Positions 8,058-17,881 of a DNA stretch of 45,956 nt are shown here, in pieces; position 1 is the stretch's first letter; each line of letters begins with the position of its first letter. The translations under genes and the position numbers were made by a program. The DNA is from Flavobacteriaceae bacterium (lineage in GTDB: Bacteria; Bacteroidota; Bacteroidia; Flavobacteriales; Flavobacteriaceae), in the NCBI GenBank assembly GCA_029238515.1, contig JAQWFW010000026.1:1-45956 (forward strand). Reading direction: 5' to 3'. Below the pieces are notes generated by a model that searched no databases, was not told the origin of the DNA, and worked only from the letters and a program-made list of their open reading frames with translations.

Positions 8058-8819
8058 ATGAAAATTATTGCAATGATTCCCGCACGTTACAGTGCAAGTC
8101 GTTTTCCTGCAAAGCTTATGCAAGACTTAGGTGGTGAAACGGTTATTTATAGAACTTACCAAGCTACCCTCAATACCGAGCTTTTTGATGCTGTTTATGT
8201 AGTAACTGATAGTCAAATTATTTTTGATGAAATCAAAAGTAAAGGTGGTGCGGTAATTATGAGTAACAATACACACGAATCTGGAAGCGATAGAATTGCC
8301 GAGGCCGTTGCCTCAATTGATTGTGATGTGGTTGTGAATGTTCAAGGAGATGAACCTTTCACAGAACGAGAAAGTTTATCGAAACTACTCGCTGTTTTTA
8401 AAGATGATACTGAAGAAGAAATAGACTTAGCTTCGCTTATGGTCAAAATCGATAATCATGCGGAAATCAATAATCCAAACTGCGTTAAAGTGATTACAGA
8501 CATCAATAATTTTGCACTTTATTTTTCGCGCAGTCCAATTCCTTATCATAGAGATCAATCGGTTGCTGTAAATTATTACAAACACAAGGGTGTTTATGCC
8601 TTTCGCAAAAATCCTTTGTTGGAATTCACCAATTTATCCATTAAAAACTTAGAAGTATCAGAAAAAATTGAATGTATTCGTTTTTTGGAGCACGGAAAAA
8701 AGATCAAAATGGTTGAAACCCATATTGAAGGTATAGAAATAGACACTCCAGAAGACTTAGCTAAAGCACAAAAGCTGTGGTCATCTAATTCTAATAAAAC
8801 CCAAAAATATAGAATATGA
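8058..8819 (+). CDS. kdsB: 3-deoxy-manno-octulosonate (Kdo or 8-amino-Kdo) cytidylyltransferase
   Basis: KdsB activates Kdo with CTP to CMP-Kdo for the lipopolysaccharide inner core in the cytoplasm. The 253-residue frame has the nucleotide-binding start MIPARYSASRFPAKL, the NVQGDEP metal/CTP motif near residue 95, YFSRSPIPYHRD and the C-terminal IEIDTPEDL motif. ATG 8058 is preferred over the in-frame TTG at 8052 because it starts exactly with the family N-terminus. The stop overlaps the start of the kdnB homologue (ATGA), so the two are coupled. In Shewanella the equivalent enzyme uses 8-amino-3,8-dideoxy-Kdo; the kdnB partner suggests the same may hold here. Confidence 0.93.
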   Translation: MKIIAMIPARYSASRFPAKLMQDLGGETVIYRTYQATLNTELFDAVYVVTDSQIIFDEIKSKGGAVIMSNNTHESGSDRIAEAVASIDCDVVVNVQGDEPFTERESLSKLLAVFKDDTEEEIDLASLMVKIDNHAEINNPNCVKVITDINNFALYFSRSPIPYHRDQSVAVNYYKHKGVYAFRKNPLLEFTNLSIKNLEVSEKIECIRFLEHGKKIKMVETHIEGIEIDTPEDLAKAQKLWSSNSNKTQKYRI

Positions 8820-9898
8820 GTTTTAAAAATTTCCCTATGGTGTCTAAGGTGGTGTTTGGTCGTGGTAGTTTCAATCAAATGAATGAAATTATTGCTCCAA
8901 AACGACAAAATGAGCGAGCGCCATTTATTTATTTCATAGATGATGTTTTTGAAAACAATACAACTCTAATTTCAAGAATATCCTTACTCTACGAAGATTA
9001 TATAATTTTCATTTCCGCAAACGAAGAACCAAAAACTTCGCAAGTCGATGCATTGGTCGATGAAATTATTTTGAAAACTAAAGCACTTCCATCGGGAATT
9101 ATTGGAATAGGCGGTGGCACCGTTATGGACTTAGCAAAAGCCGTTTCGGTAATGTTGAAAAACAATGGCTCAAGTGAAGAATATCAAGGATGGGACTTAT
9201 TGAAAACAGCAGGCGTATATCATGTTGGAGTACCAACAATATCTGGGACTGGCGCAGAAGTCTCTCGTACTACAGTTCTTTCGGGTTCAAAACAAAAATT
9301 AGGATTGAATAGTGATTTTACCCCATTTAACCAAGTCATTTTAGATCCTGAGTTGACTTTTGGTATAGAAAAAAATCAGTGGTTTTACACTGGAATGGAT
9401 TGTTTTATTCATTGTGTTGAATCGTTAAACGGGAAATTCATAAATACCTTTAGCAAAAGTTATGGCGAGATGGCTTATGATTTATGCTTGGAAGTTTTTC
9501 TTGGTGATAAAATCAGCACAGAAGAAAAACAAAATAAATTGATGATGGCCTCCTGGCACGGAGGTATGAGTATAGCATACTCTCAAGTAGGAGTGGCTCA
9601 TGCCATGAGTTATGGACTTTCTTTTGTTTTAGGTATAAAACATGGGATTGGGAATTGTATTGTTTTTAACCACTTAGAAGAATTTTATGCTGATGATGTA
9701 TTGCTGTTTAAGAAAATGATGAAAAAACATCAAATTTCACTTCCTAAAGGAATTTGTAAGTCCATCAGTAAACAGCAACTTAATATGATGATTGATGTTG
9801 CATTAAGTTTAACTCCGCTTTGGGAAAATGCAATTGGAAAAGATTGGCCATTTCAAATTACAAGAAAAAAGTTAGAAAAACTTTACTTAAAAATGTAA
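8816..9898 (+). CDS. kdnB: 3-deoxy-manno-octulosonate 8-oxidase (KdnB-like iron-type alcohol dehydrogenase)
   Basis: The protein is an iron-containing alcohol dehydrogenase of 360 residues: a nucleotide-binding loop GIGGGTVMDLAKAVS near 97-111, VPTISGTGAEVSRT near 139, then DCFIHCVESL and KHGIGNCIVFN segments that hold metal-ligand positions. The overall sequence, including EYQGWDL and SIAYSQVGVAHAMSYGLS, closely follows KdnB of Shewanella oneidensis as I remember it. KdnB oxidises C8 of Kdo so that the transaminase KdnA can make 8-amino-3,8-dideoxy-Kdo. The gene overlaps kdsB by four bases, the association seen in Shewanella, but no kdnA is in this window. A general alcohol dehydrogenase role is less likely given this context. 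Confidence 0.82.
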   Translation: MSFKNFPMVSKVVFGRGSFNQMNEIIAPKRQNERAPFIYFIDDVFENNTTLISRISLLYEDYIIFISANEEPKTSQVDALVDEIILKTKALPSGIIGIGGGTVMDLAKAVSVMLKNNGSSEEYQGWDLLKTAGVYHVGVPTISGTGAEVSRTTVLSGSKQKLGLNSDFTPFNQVILDPELTFGIEKNQWFYTGMDCFIHCVESLNGKFINTFSKSYGEMAYDLCLEVFLGDKISTEEKQNKLMMASWHGGMSIAYSQVGVAHAMSYGLSFVLGIKHGIGNCIVFNHLEEFYADDVLLFKKMMKKHQISLPKGICKSISKQQLNMMIDVALSLTPLWENAIGKDWPFQITRKKLEKLYLKM

Positions 9899-9901
9899 TT
9901 A

Positions 9902-10444
9902 ATGAAGTTTATTTCTAAATTCATTTATCACAACTTATTGGGTTGGAAAGCTACTGGATTCAATGATTTTGATCGAGTAAAAAAAGCGGTTATCATTGCC
10001 GTCCCACATACCAGTTGGCACGATTTTTATATCGGAGTCCTTTTGCGTTCCGTATTGGGTATTCATGCTAATTTTGTTGGTAAAAAAGCACTTTTCAATC
10101 CACTTACAGGATGGCTTTTTAGAGCTCTAGGTGGTGCTCCTGTAGTGCGAAAAAAAAATGAAAAGCAAGTCGATGCCATTGCACGACTGTTTGATGAAAA
10201 AGAAGAATTTCGAATGGCGATTGCCCCTGAAGGCACACGAAAAAAAGTTGAAAACTGGAAAACGGGGTTTTATTACATCGCTAAAAAAGCCAATGTACCC
10301 ATCCTAATGTTTACTCTTGATTTTAAAAATAAAGAAAATAAATTTTCAGAACCCTTTTACCCCACAGACGACGTTGCAGCCGATTTCAAATTTATGCGTT
10401 CATTTTATGAGGGTGTAGAGGGGAAGGTTCCAGAGTGTTCTTAA
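9902..10444 (+). CDS. PlsC-like 1-acyl-glycerophosphate acyltransferase family protein
   Basis: The 180-residue protein has the two main acyltransferase motifs: HTSWHD (H-X4-D, about residues 36-41) and APEGTRKK with a following GFYYIAKKANVPI stretch. The FVGKKALF segment between them is the usual substrate-binding motif. It starts three bases after kdnB and so is probably part of the kdsB-kdnB transcript. An acyl acceptor in the lipid or lipid A pathway would fit, but the substrate is not defined by the sequence. Its stop overlaps the convergent yebC stop by four bases. Confidence 0.85.
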   Translation: MKFISKFIYHNLLGWKATGFNDFDRVKKAVIIAVPHTSWHDFYIGVLLRSVLGIHANFVGKKALFNPLTGWLFRALGGAPVVRKKNEKQVDAIARLFDEKEEFRMAIAPEGTRKKVENWKTGFYYIAKKANVPILMFTLDFKNKENKFSEPFYPTDDVAADFKFMRSFYEGVEGKVPECS

Positions 10445-11154
10445 CCTTCTTGCATGGAGTGGTAGACGTTCTGAACATCATCATCTTCTTCAAGTTTTTC
10501 TAATAATTTTTCGACTTCTATAACCTGTTCAGCGCTAAGTTGCTTGGTGGTTTGTGGAATACGTTCAAATCCCGAAGACAGGATTTCAATACCTCGCTTT
10601 TCTAATTCAGATTGAATAGCGCCAAAACTCTCGAAGGGTGCATAAATCAAAATGCCATCGTCATCTACAAAAACTTCTTCTGCGCCAAAATCAATAAATT
10701 CCAATTCTATTTCTTCAGGGTCTAGCCCTTCGGCATTGATTCTGAAGTTACATGTATGATCAAACATAAATACAACCGAACCAGAAGTCCCTAAATTCCC
10801 ATTACATTTATTAAAATAACTGCGTACATTGGCAACCGTTCTTGTATTGTTGTCTGTAGCAGTTTCAACAAGAACTGCAATACCATGAGGAGCATAGCCC
10901 TCAAACAAAACTTCTTTGTAATCTCCCTGGCTTTTATCACTAGCACGTTTGATGGCGCGCTCGACATTGTCTTTAGGCATATTAACTGCCTTTGCATTTT
11001 GAATTACCGCACGAAGTCTAGAGTTGTTTTCTGGGTCTGGCCCACCTTCTTTGACCGCCATCACAATGTCTTTGCCAATACGTGTAAAGGCCTTGCTCAT
11101 GGCCGACCAACGTTTCATTTTTCTTGCTTTGCGAAATTCAAATGCTCTTCCCAT
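10441..11154 (-). CDS. yebC: YebC/PmpR (TACO1) family protein
   Basis: The 237-residue protein is a member of the YebC/TACO1 family, described as transcriptional regulators and, more recently, as factors acting on translation at difficult motifs. The N-terminal stretch contains RKARKMKRWSAMSKAFTRIGKDI, followed by GGPDPENNSRLR, NMPKDNVERAIKRA and the EGYAPHGIAVLVE and DNNTRTVANVRSYFNK motifs; the acidic C-terminal third is typical. The gene is monocistronic in appearance, about 60 bases downstream of the RmlD-like gene, and converges with the acyltransferase. Confidence 0.93.
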   Translation of the reverse strand: MGRAFEFRKARKMKRWSAMSKAFTRIGKDIVMAVKEGGPDPENNSRLRAVIQNAKAVNMPKDNVERAIKRASDKSQGDYKEVLFEGYAPHGIAVLVETATDNNTRTVANVRSYFNKCNGNLGTSGSVVFMFDHTCNFRINAEGLDPEEIELEFIDFGAEEVFVDDDGILIYAPFESFGAIQSELEKRGIEILSSGFERIPQTTKQLSAEQVIEVEKLLEKLEEDDDVQNVYHSMQEG

Positions 11155-11214
11155 TAATTCTTGTTTTGATTGTAAAATTACAAATGCTTTTTTTAATTAC
11201 AAATTAAGCTGCCA

Positions 11215-12045
11215 TTAATACGCTCTTTTAATTTCTTGAAATAGTGAATTACTTTCAAAAAGAAGATGTTTTGGCGGCGTATTGTATTTTGGCATTACAG
11301 CGAGATAGCGTTCATCGTTAGTGGTATAAACAAACTTGTATTTAGAATGCTTCAGTCCCATTGCACGTATCAAATCCTTGATGAAATCCTCGTGATGCAC
11401 TAAATCTGTACTTGCACAATGAAAAATTCCATATTTATTCCTGTTCACGACGTAGTGAAGATGCTGTGTGATTTTTGTATCCCAACTAACATTCATCACC
11501 AAATTTGGAAACAATTCGATAAACTCATCCAATTCGTGTAATGCTCTTAATTCTTTAACTCGTGTCGATTGAACACCAAAAACCATAGGCAAACGCATGA
11601 TGACCACTTGTTTTTTAGGCAATTTTAGTAGCTGTTGCTCTACACGTATTTTGAAATGTCCATAAATACTGTTGCTCAATGTGGTATCGTTTTCATAACT
11701 CGGATATTTACTGTAGGCATCAAAAACATTAGAGGAAGAAAGGAAGATTATTTTTACATGATTATGCATTTTTGCATATTGAAAAAGGTGTTGATGTGCC
11801 ACTAATTGGTATGAAAATTCTCCACGTAAAGCCGAAATAATCACATCTGGATTGATGCGTTCAAGATGTTCAACGATATCATCACATTCACAGTCATATT
11901 TGAAAAATTGATTGTTTTTTTTAAATTTTTCATTTGAACAATAGGTGCCAAAGGTTTTAAAATAGGGGGAGAACTCCTTGTAAATGGATTGACCCAAAAA
12001 ACCACTTGCACCCAATATCAATACGCGGTTTTTTTTTGATGCCAT
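11215..12045 (-). CDS. RmlD-like NAD(P)-dependent sugar nucleotide reductase/epimerase
   Basis: The 276-residue protein is an extended short-chain dehydrogenase. It has the Rossmann motif ILGASGFLGQS near residues 10-19, an SSSNVFD active-site serine region and a Y-x3-K pair (YGHFK), with RLPMVFG following. The nearest recognised group is dTDP-4-dehydrorhamnose reductase (RmlD)-like sugar nucleotide-binding proteins. No other dTDP-rhamnose genes are nearby, so the real substrate is unknown. It follows gcvT by nine bases in the thr-gcvT run and is likely on the same transcript, though no metabolic link is apparent. Confidence 0.75.
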   Translation of the reverse strand: MASKKNRVLILGASGFLGQSIYKEFSPYFKTFGTYCSNEKFKKNNQFFKYDCECDDIVEHLERINPDVIISALRGEFSYQLVAHQHLFQYAKMHNHVKIIFLSSSNVFDAYSKYPSYENDTTLSNSIYGHFKIRVEQQLLKLPKKQVVIMRLPMVFGVQSTRVKELRALHELDEFIELFPNLVMNVSWDTKITQHLHYVVNRNKYGIFHCASTDLVHHEDFIKDLIRAMGLKHSKYKFVYTTNDERYLAVMPKYNTPPKHLLFESNSLFQEIKRAY

Positions 12046-12054
12046 AGAATCAAA

Positions 12055-13137
12055 TTATCCTTTGTAAAAAGGTGTTTTAACTACAGTTGCTGAAATAATT
12101 TTTTTTCTAATTTGAATCCCTATTTCTGTTCCAATTTTTGAGTATTCAGCGGATACATATCCCATTCCAATGCCTTTGTTTAGTGAGGGCGACATTGTAC
12201 CTGAAGTAACCACACCAATAGTTGCTCCATTACTGTCTAAAATTGGATAAGATTTGCGAGGAATACCCCGCTCATTGAGTTCAAAACCAACAAGTTTACG
12301 CGCTACACCTTCAGTTTTTTGATCTGAAAGAGTTTCGCTATTGGTAAATGGTTTGGAGAATTTCGTTATCCATCCTAACCCAGCTTCAATAGGTGAGGTA
12401 GTATCGTCAATATCATTGCCATATAAGCAATACCCCATTTCCAAGCGTAAAGTGTCACGAGCTGCAAGCCCGATAGGTTTTATATCAAATTGAGCACCTG
12501 CATCAAAAACACGTTCCCAAATCTGTTGAACTTCTTCATTCTTACAATAAATTTCGAAACCGCCGCTACCAGTATACCCCGTAGCAGAAATAATAACATT
12601 TGGTATTCCCCCAAAATCGGCAACCTCAAAATGATAGAATTTTATGGCTGATAAATCAATGCTTGTCAAAGATTGCGTGGCTTCAACAGCTTTTGGCCCC
12701 TGAATAGCTAAAAGCGAATAATCATCACTGATATTTTTCATCTCTGCACCCATGTGGTTTTTTGAACTAATCCAGTTCCAATCTTTTTCGATGTTACTGG
12801 CATTTACAACCAACAAATAGGTTTCATTTTTTATACGGTAAATGATAAGGTCATCGACAATTCCACCCACATCGTTGGGTAAACAACTGTATTGTGCTTT
12901 TCCAACAGTTAACAATGAAGCATCATTGGAAGATACCGATTGAATAAGGGCTAATGCATTGGGACCTTCAATTAAAAATTCACCCATATGAGAAACATCA
13001 AAAACGCCTACATTGTGGCGAACAGCAAGGTGTTCGGTATTAACACCTTCATATTGTACGGGCATATCGAACCCTGCAAAAGGAACCATTTTTGCGCCAA
13101 GCGATTGATGAATGTGGTGTAGTGCTGTTTTTTTCAT
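12055..13137 (-). CDS. gcvT: aminomethyltransferase (glycine cleavage system T protein)
   Basis: GcvT takes the aminomethyl group from the H protein and passes the one-carbon unit to tetrahydrofolate, releasing ammonia. The 360-residue protein has the family N-terminus ([19 protein letters not shown], then [10 protein letters not shown]), the folate-site Asp in the SNDAS segment, [10 protein letters not shown] and the C-terminal barrel segment [19 protein letters not shown]. The other cleavage-system genes (gcvH, gcvP) are not in the window. It sits 50 bases downstream of thrC on the same strand. No glycine riboswitch is evident in the spacer. Confidence 0.95.
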   Translation of the reverse strand: MKKTALHHIHQSLGAKMVPFAGFDMPVQYEGVNTEHLAVRHNVGVFDVSHMGEFLIEGPNALALIQSVSSNDASLLTVGKAQYSCLPNDVGGIVDDLIIYRIKNETYLLVVNASNIEKDWNWISSKNHMGAEMKNISDDYSLLAIQGPKAVEATQSLTSIDLSAIKFYHFEVADFGGIPNVIISATGYTGSGGFEIYCKNEEVQQIWERVFDAGAQFDIKPIGLAARDTLRLEMGYCLYGNDIDDTTSPIEAGLGWITKFSKPFTNSETLSDQKTEGVARKLVGFELNERGIPRKSYPILDSNGATIGVVTSGTMSPSLNKGIGMGYVSAEYSKIGTEIGIQIRKKIISATVVKTPFYKG

Positions 13138-13187
13138 AAGCTGTGATTGAATACAAATTTAGGTAAATTTTTATTCAAAAACGATGC

Positions 13188-14483
13188 TTATAATTCAAGA
13201 AGAAAAGATTTAAATTCAGAGTAGTTTTTTACAAATGTTGCTACTTTTTCTTTGTTTATAACCGCTTGAATTTGAGGCGGTAGCGCAATTTGTTTTGGAA
13301 TTACTTCCTCAACAACATCCAAAAATTTTGTTGGGTGTGCTGTTTCAAGGAATACGGTGTGCGCCTGTGGATGTTCTTTTTTGTATGATTTACATCCCAA
13401 ATACCCAACAGCTCCATGCGGATCTGCAACGTACCCTGACTGCTTGTAGATTGTCAGTAAGGCAGCTTTTGTCTCATCGTCCGAAAAACTGTACGCAGAT
13501 AAATTCTGCTTTAATTCTTCAAAATCGTTGTTGTACAATTCTTGAATTCGGATAAAATTACTCGGATTTCCTACATCCATTGCATTACTAATGGTTTGGA
13601 CGGAGGGAAGTGGATTATATTGATGAGACTCTATATAACGTTGAACAACATTATTGGCATTGTTTGAAGCAATAAAGTGAGAAAAAGGAAGACCAAGCTT
13701 TTGTGCCAACATCCCAGCACAAACATTACCAAAATTTCCGCTAGGTACAGAAAAAACAATAGGTGTATTTTTATGTTTTAATTGCTTGTAGGCAAACATA
13801 AAATAAAACATTTGTGGCATCCATCGAGCAACATTGATAGAGTTTGCGGAGGTCAGCGCCATTTGATTGGTTAGATCTGAATCTAAAAAGGCCCTTTTTA
13901 CAATGTCTTGGCAATCATCAAACGTCCCGTCAACTTCAAGTGCTGTGATGTTTTGGCCAAGTGTGGTCAATTGTTTTTCTTGTACATGACTTACTTTTCC
14001 ACTGGGGTATAAAATCACGACACGAACGCCTTTGACCCCCAAAAAGCCACTCGCTACAGCACCCCCAGTATCACCTGAAGTGGCTACAAGTACAGTTACT
14101 TCCTCAGTACTGTCTTGATTAAAATATCCTAAACAACGTGCCATGAATCGTGCTCCAACATCTTTAAAAGCCATGGTCGGCCCATGAAATAATTCGAGTG
14201 TAGAAATCCCCTCTTCAATTTGAACGATTGGGAAATCAAAGTTTAATGTATCAGTAATAATTGCTTTCAAATCTCCCTCAGGAATTTCTGGACAAATAAA
14301 TTGTTTGATGGCATGAAAAGCAATGTCTACATTTGATAACTTTTCTATATTATTTAAAAATGCATCATCAAGGGGACTGATGTTTTCTGGGAAATAAAGT
14401 CCTTTGTCAGGTGCTAAACCTTTTCTTACGGCGGTTTCAAACGATGCGTCTGGTGCTTTTTTGTTGAGACTGTAGTAGTTCAT
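13188..14483 (-). CDS. thrC: threonine synthase
   Basis: ThrC converts O-phosphohomoserine to threonine with PLP, the final step of threonine synthesis. The 431-residue protein shows the PLP-lysine motif GPTMAFKDVGARF near residue 102, the phosphate-binding loop SGDTGGAVASGF, and the PSGNFGNVCAGMLA and PHGAVGYLG segments of the enterobacterial-type enzyme. It starts nine bases after the thrB stop, closing the thrA-thrB-thrC order found in gammaproteobacteria. All three are presumably one transcript from the region in front of thrA. Confidence 0.96.
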   Translation of the reverse strand: MNYYSLNKKAPDASFETAVRKGLAPDKGLYFPENISPLDDAFLNNIEKLSNVDIAFHAIKQFICPEIPEGDLKAIITDTLNFDFPIVQIEEGISTLELFHGPTMAFKDVGARFMARCLGYFNQDSTEEVTVLVATSGDTGGAVASGFLGVKGVRVVILYPSGKVSHVQEKQLTTLGQNITALEVDGTFDDCQDIVKRAFLDSDLTNQMALTSANSINVARWMPQMFYFMFAYKQLKHKNTPIVFSVPSGNFGNVCAGMLAQKLGLPFSHFIASNNANNVVQRYIESHQYNPLPSVQTISNAMDVGNPSNFIRIQELYNNDFEELKQNLSAYSFSDDETKAALLTIYKQSGYVADPHGAVGYLGCKSYKKEHPQAHTVFLETAHPTKFLDVVEEVIPKQIALPPQIQAVINKEKVATFVKNYSEFKSFLLEL

Positions 14484-14492
14484 TAAATTTTC

Positions 14493-15416
14493 TTATTTAA
14501 CAATTGTTACCCCTTTGGTGTTGATTTTTGAGACGTATGTTTCGAATGGAACACCCATTGAATTCAATATTTTTATTTGTTCTTTATTTACGTTTTCAGC
14601 AATATCTTTTCCTTCACACAAACTAAATATTGATGGTCCAGATCCTGAAATAGACGTGCCCAAAGCACCTGCATTCTTGGCCGTTTTCTTAAGCATATCA
14701 TAGTTTGGTATGGCTTTGCTTCGGTAAGGCTCTGCAACAACATCGTTTAAACTCTCACCTATTAGCGTATAATCATTTGTGTGCAACGCATGCACCAAAC
14801 TTCCCAAGTTAGCCCACTGTGTGGTAGCGTCTTTCAAATCGATTTGCTGTGGTAGTACCGAGCGTGCTTCGGATGTTTTAATTTCAATTTGTGGATGAAC
14901 AATAACCGCGTACAATTCTCTAGGTGTTGGAATTTGTAGAATGTGAACCGGTTTGGTGTTTTTGACTAATGTAAATCCGCCAAAGAGGGCAGGAGCGATG
15001 TTGTCGGCGTGTTCATCGGCGCTTGCTAGTGCTTCCCCTTTCATGGCAAATTCGATAAGTTCGTTTTGACTAAAAGGATTTCCTAAAAGTAAGTTCATCC
15101 CAAATACACTTCCAATTGCACTTGCAGCACTGCTGCCTATTCCACTTCCAGGTTTTATGTGCTTATAGATTTCAAGTTCAAATCCAAAGTCTGGATTGGC
15201 TTTTTTGTACAATGCTTGTGCCGAAACACCAGCGATATTTTTTTCTACAGATAATGGAAGATCAAATCCTTCTGAAACAACAATACGAACTCCTTTTTCT
15301 TTAGATTTCCGAATGATCATTTCATCCCCAATACCGTCTAAACAAAATCCGAGTACATCAAACCCACACGCAACATTGGCAACAGTGGCTGGGGAGAAAA
15401 TTTTGACTTCTTGCAT
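14493..15416 (-). CDS. thrB: homoserine kinase
   Basis: ThrB phosphorylates homoserine with ATP. It is a GHMP kinase of 307 residues with the N-terminal strand FSPATVANVACGFDVLGF, the ATP-binding motif PGSGIGSSAASAIG near residues 90-103 and the C-terminal Gly-rich ALGTSISGSGPS motif. Only two bases separate the thrA stop and the thrB start, so translation is likely coupled. Length and motifs are as expected for the family. Confidence 0.96.
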   Translation of the reverse strand: MQEVKIFSPATVANVACGFDVLGFCLDGIGDEMIIRKSKEKGVRIVVSEGFDLPLSVEKNIAGVSAQALYKKANPDFGFELEIYKHIKPGSGIGSSAASAIGSVFGMNLLLGNPFSQNELIEFAMKGEALASADEHADNIAPALFGGFTLVKNTKPVHILQIPTPRELYAVIVHPQIEIKTSEARSVLPQQIDLKDATTQWANLGSLVHALHTNDYTLIGESLNDVVAEPYRSKAIPNYDMLKKTAKNAGALGTSISGSGPSIFSLCEGKDIAENVNKEQIKILNSMGVPFETYVSKINTKGVTIVK

Positions 15417-15418
15417 AA

Positions 15419-17869
15419 TTATATATTTGATGCTCTAATGATATCTGCAAATAATCCCGATGCGGTTACAGCCGCTCCAGCACCTGCTCCTTTGATGATT
15501 AGGGGCTGATCTTTGTAACGGTTGGTATAAAACATGACTATGTTGTCTTTACCTTCTAGATTATAAAAAGGATGATCTTCAGGAATTTCTTTTAATCCTA
15601 CACTAGCCAATCCATCTTTATATGTTGCAACATATTTCAGTCGTGCATTTTTTGTTTCTGCAGCATTTAATAATGCTTTGAAAGCGCTATCTTTTGTTTT
15701 GATGAGCTCATAAAAAGCCGCAACATTTTTGGCTTCTAATGCACCTTTAGGCAAAAAGCTATCATTTTTGATATCTTCAATTTCTATGGATTCACCAGAT
15801 TCTCTTATCAAAATCAAAAGTTTTCTAGCGACATCAATACCACTCAAATCTATTCTCGGATCAGGTTCAGTATAGCCCTCAGCTTGAGCTGTTTTGACCA
15901 CATCATGGAATGTATTTTCTGCGTTAAAATTATTAAAAATAAAATTTAAACTTCCAGACAAAACAGCATTGATTGCGATAATGCGATCACCAGAGGCGAT
16001 AAGGTGATTCAATGTATCGATTACAGGAAGACCTGCGCCTACATTAGTTTCAAAAAGGAAGGGTGCGTTGTATTTTCTTGACAATGTTTTTAGACGTTCA
16101 TAATATTGGATGTTGCTCGAACAAGCAATCTTATTACATGCAACTACTGCAATACTTTCTTCCAAATAGTGCTCATAGGTTTTTGCTATTGCTTCATTGG
16201 CGGTGATGTCTACAAAAACAGAATTTCTAAGGTTTAATTCTTTGGCTTTTTCAAAAAATTCAATAGGGTGAGTTTTTGTTCCGTTGGCTAAAGTTTTGTC
16301 CCAAAAATTAAGGTCAATTCCATCGGCATCAAAGGCCATAGTTTTAGAGTTTGAAAGTCCAACAACTTTAATTTTAAGTTTTAGGTTTTCTTTGACATAT
16401 TCTGTTTGAGTATGAATTTGATCTAGCAACGATTTGCCGACATTTCCAACCCCTGCAATGAATAAGTTGATATGCTTGGTTTCCACTTCAAAAAAGGTTT
16501 CATGAAGACAATTCAACGCTTTTTTTACGTCTTTTTCTGTAATTACTGCAGTGATGTTACGTTCTGAAGCTCCTTGTGCAATAGCGCGTATATTTACATT
16601 GTTTTTTCCAAGTGTACTGAACATTCTTCCACTAATGCCTTGATGGTTTTTCATTTTCTCACCAACAACAGCAACGATGGATAAATGTTCTTCAAGAACT
16701 AACGGATCAATTTTTAGCAGAGAAATTTCATTTTCAAACTCTTGATCTAGGGTCGATTTGGCCAAATGCGCATCCTGATCCGAGACACCAACACATATAG
16801 AGTGTTCTGAAGACGCTTGAGTGGTAATCACGACATTTATTTTTTCTCGAGCCAAAGTTTCGAATAACCGCTTGGAAAAACCGGGAATACCGACCATTCC
16901 ATTCCCTTGTAAGGTAAGTAAAGAAATGCCATTGATGTTACTGATTCCTTTTATTGGATTTCCATTGCCATTAGCAACAACTTTGGTAATTAAAGTTCCT
17001 TCTTCTTCTGGTTTAAGCGTATTTTTTATATGGATTGGAATGTTTTTTGACAATACAGGAAGAACAGTAGGAGGGTAAAGCACTTTTGCACCAAAATGTG
17101 ACAGTTCGATCGCTTCTTTGTATGATAATTTTTTTATGGGTTGAGCTTGTTTTACTAGTTTTGGATTGGTGGTAAACATTCCACTTACATCCGTCCAAAT
17201 TTCTAAGGCATCAGCTTCTAAAGCAGCAGCAAGAATAGCGGCTGTATAATCTGAACCACCTCGTCCCAAAGTTGTAATTTCTCCATCTTCAGATTTTGAA
17301 ATAAAACCCGGAAGAATGGTCACCAATTTTTTATTATGTTCAAAATATGACGTAATATTTGCGTTTGTTTCTTCAAACTGAACCAAAGCATTTGTGAAAT
17401 TTGAATCTGTAACAATTAGATTTTGACTGTTTTTCAGCTGAACATTGAGGCCATGCTCTTGCATTGCTTCAAAAATAATGAGAGAAGACATAAGTTCTCC
17501 AAAACTGAGTAATTTATCAGTAGTTTTTGGTGATAATTCATTGATTAAGAAAATACCGTCTAATAGTCTTTCTAATTCAGATAATTTTTCAAGGATAACA
17601 TCTTTGGTGTCTGTAAGTGTCGATCCCGACAAAAGCCCTTCCATAATCTCAATATGTTGCTCCTTGAGTTTATTGAAATCATTTTTGTAATTGAGATCAT
17701 TTTCAATGGCTTTCTGAGAAGCACGCATAAGCTTATCGGTAATGCCACCTACTGCAGACACCACGACAGCAACTTGGTCATTTTCTGATGAAGATTTAAC
17801 AATTTCAATTACTTTTTTAATATTTTCTACGGAACCAACTGATGTGCCTCCAAACTTTAAAACGTTCAT
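15419..17869 (-). CDS. thrA: bifunctional aspartate kinase / homoserine dehydrogenase I
   Basis: The 816-residue fusion performs the first and third steps of threonine synthesis: aspartate phosphorylation and aspartate semialdehyde reduction to homoserine. The kinase half begins with LKFGGTSVGSVEN and contains TLGRGGSDYTAAILA. A pair of ACT domains (about 310-455), with GNGMVGIPGFSKRLF and VGEKMKNHQGISGRMF, should bind threonine for feedback inhibition. The dehydrogenase half begins with the Rossmann loop AGVGNVGKSLLDQ near 467 and has the catalytic-region motifs VVACNKIA, ETNVGAGLP and LSGSLNFIFNNF. The order is thrA-thrB-thrC. A short ORF precedes it by 12 bases and may regulate translation. 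Confidence 0.96.
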   Translation of the reverse strand: MNVLKFGGTSVGSVENIKKVIEIVKSSSENDQVAVVVSAVGGITDKLMRASQKAIENDLNYKNDFNKLKEQHIEIMEGLLSGSTLTDTKDVILEKLSELERLLDGIFLINELSPKTTDKLLSFGELMSSLIIFEAMQEHGLNVQLKNSQNLIVTDSNFTNALVQFEETNANITSYFEHNKKLVTILPGFISKSEDGEITTLGRGGSDYTAAILAAALEADALEIWTDVSGMFTTNPKLVKQAQPIKKLSYKEAIELSHFGAKVLYPPTVLPVLSKNIPIHIKNTLKPEEEGTLITKVVANGNGNPIKGISNINGISLLTLQGNGMVGIPGFSKRLFETLAREKINVVITTQASSEHSICVGVSDQDAHLAKSTLDQEFENEISLLKIDPLVLEEHLSIVAVVGEKMKNHQGISGRMFSTLGKNNVNIRAIAQGASERNITAVITEKDVKKALNCLHETFFEVETKHINLFIAGVGNVGKSLLDQIHTQTEYVKENLKLKIKVVGLSNSKTMAFDADGIDLNFWDKTLANGTKTHPIEFFEKAKELNLRNSVFVDITANEAIAKTYEHYLEESIAVVACNKIACSSNIQYYERLKTLSRKYNAPFLFETNVGAGLPVIDTLNHLIASGDRIIAINAVLSGSLNFIFNNFNAENTFHDVVKTAQAEGYTEPDPRIDLSGIDVARKLLILIRESGESIEIEDIKNDSFLPKGALEAKNVAAFYELIKTKDSAFKALLNAAETKNARLKYVATYKDGLASVGLKEIPEDHPFYNLEGKDNIVMFYTNRYKDQPLIIKGAGAGAAVTASGLFADIIRASNI

Positions 17870-17881
17870 TTTGCGTTATGA

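Noticed and set aside
13138-13187. Glycine riboswitch in front of gcvT
   Set aside because: The spacer to thrC is only 50 bases and shows no aptamer-like conserved core.
16821-17198. Open frames on both strands inside thrA, and similar ones inside glyA, rsmD, ilvA and ilvC
   Set aside because: They are shadows of strongly supported genes, with no independent motifs.
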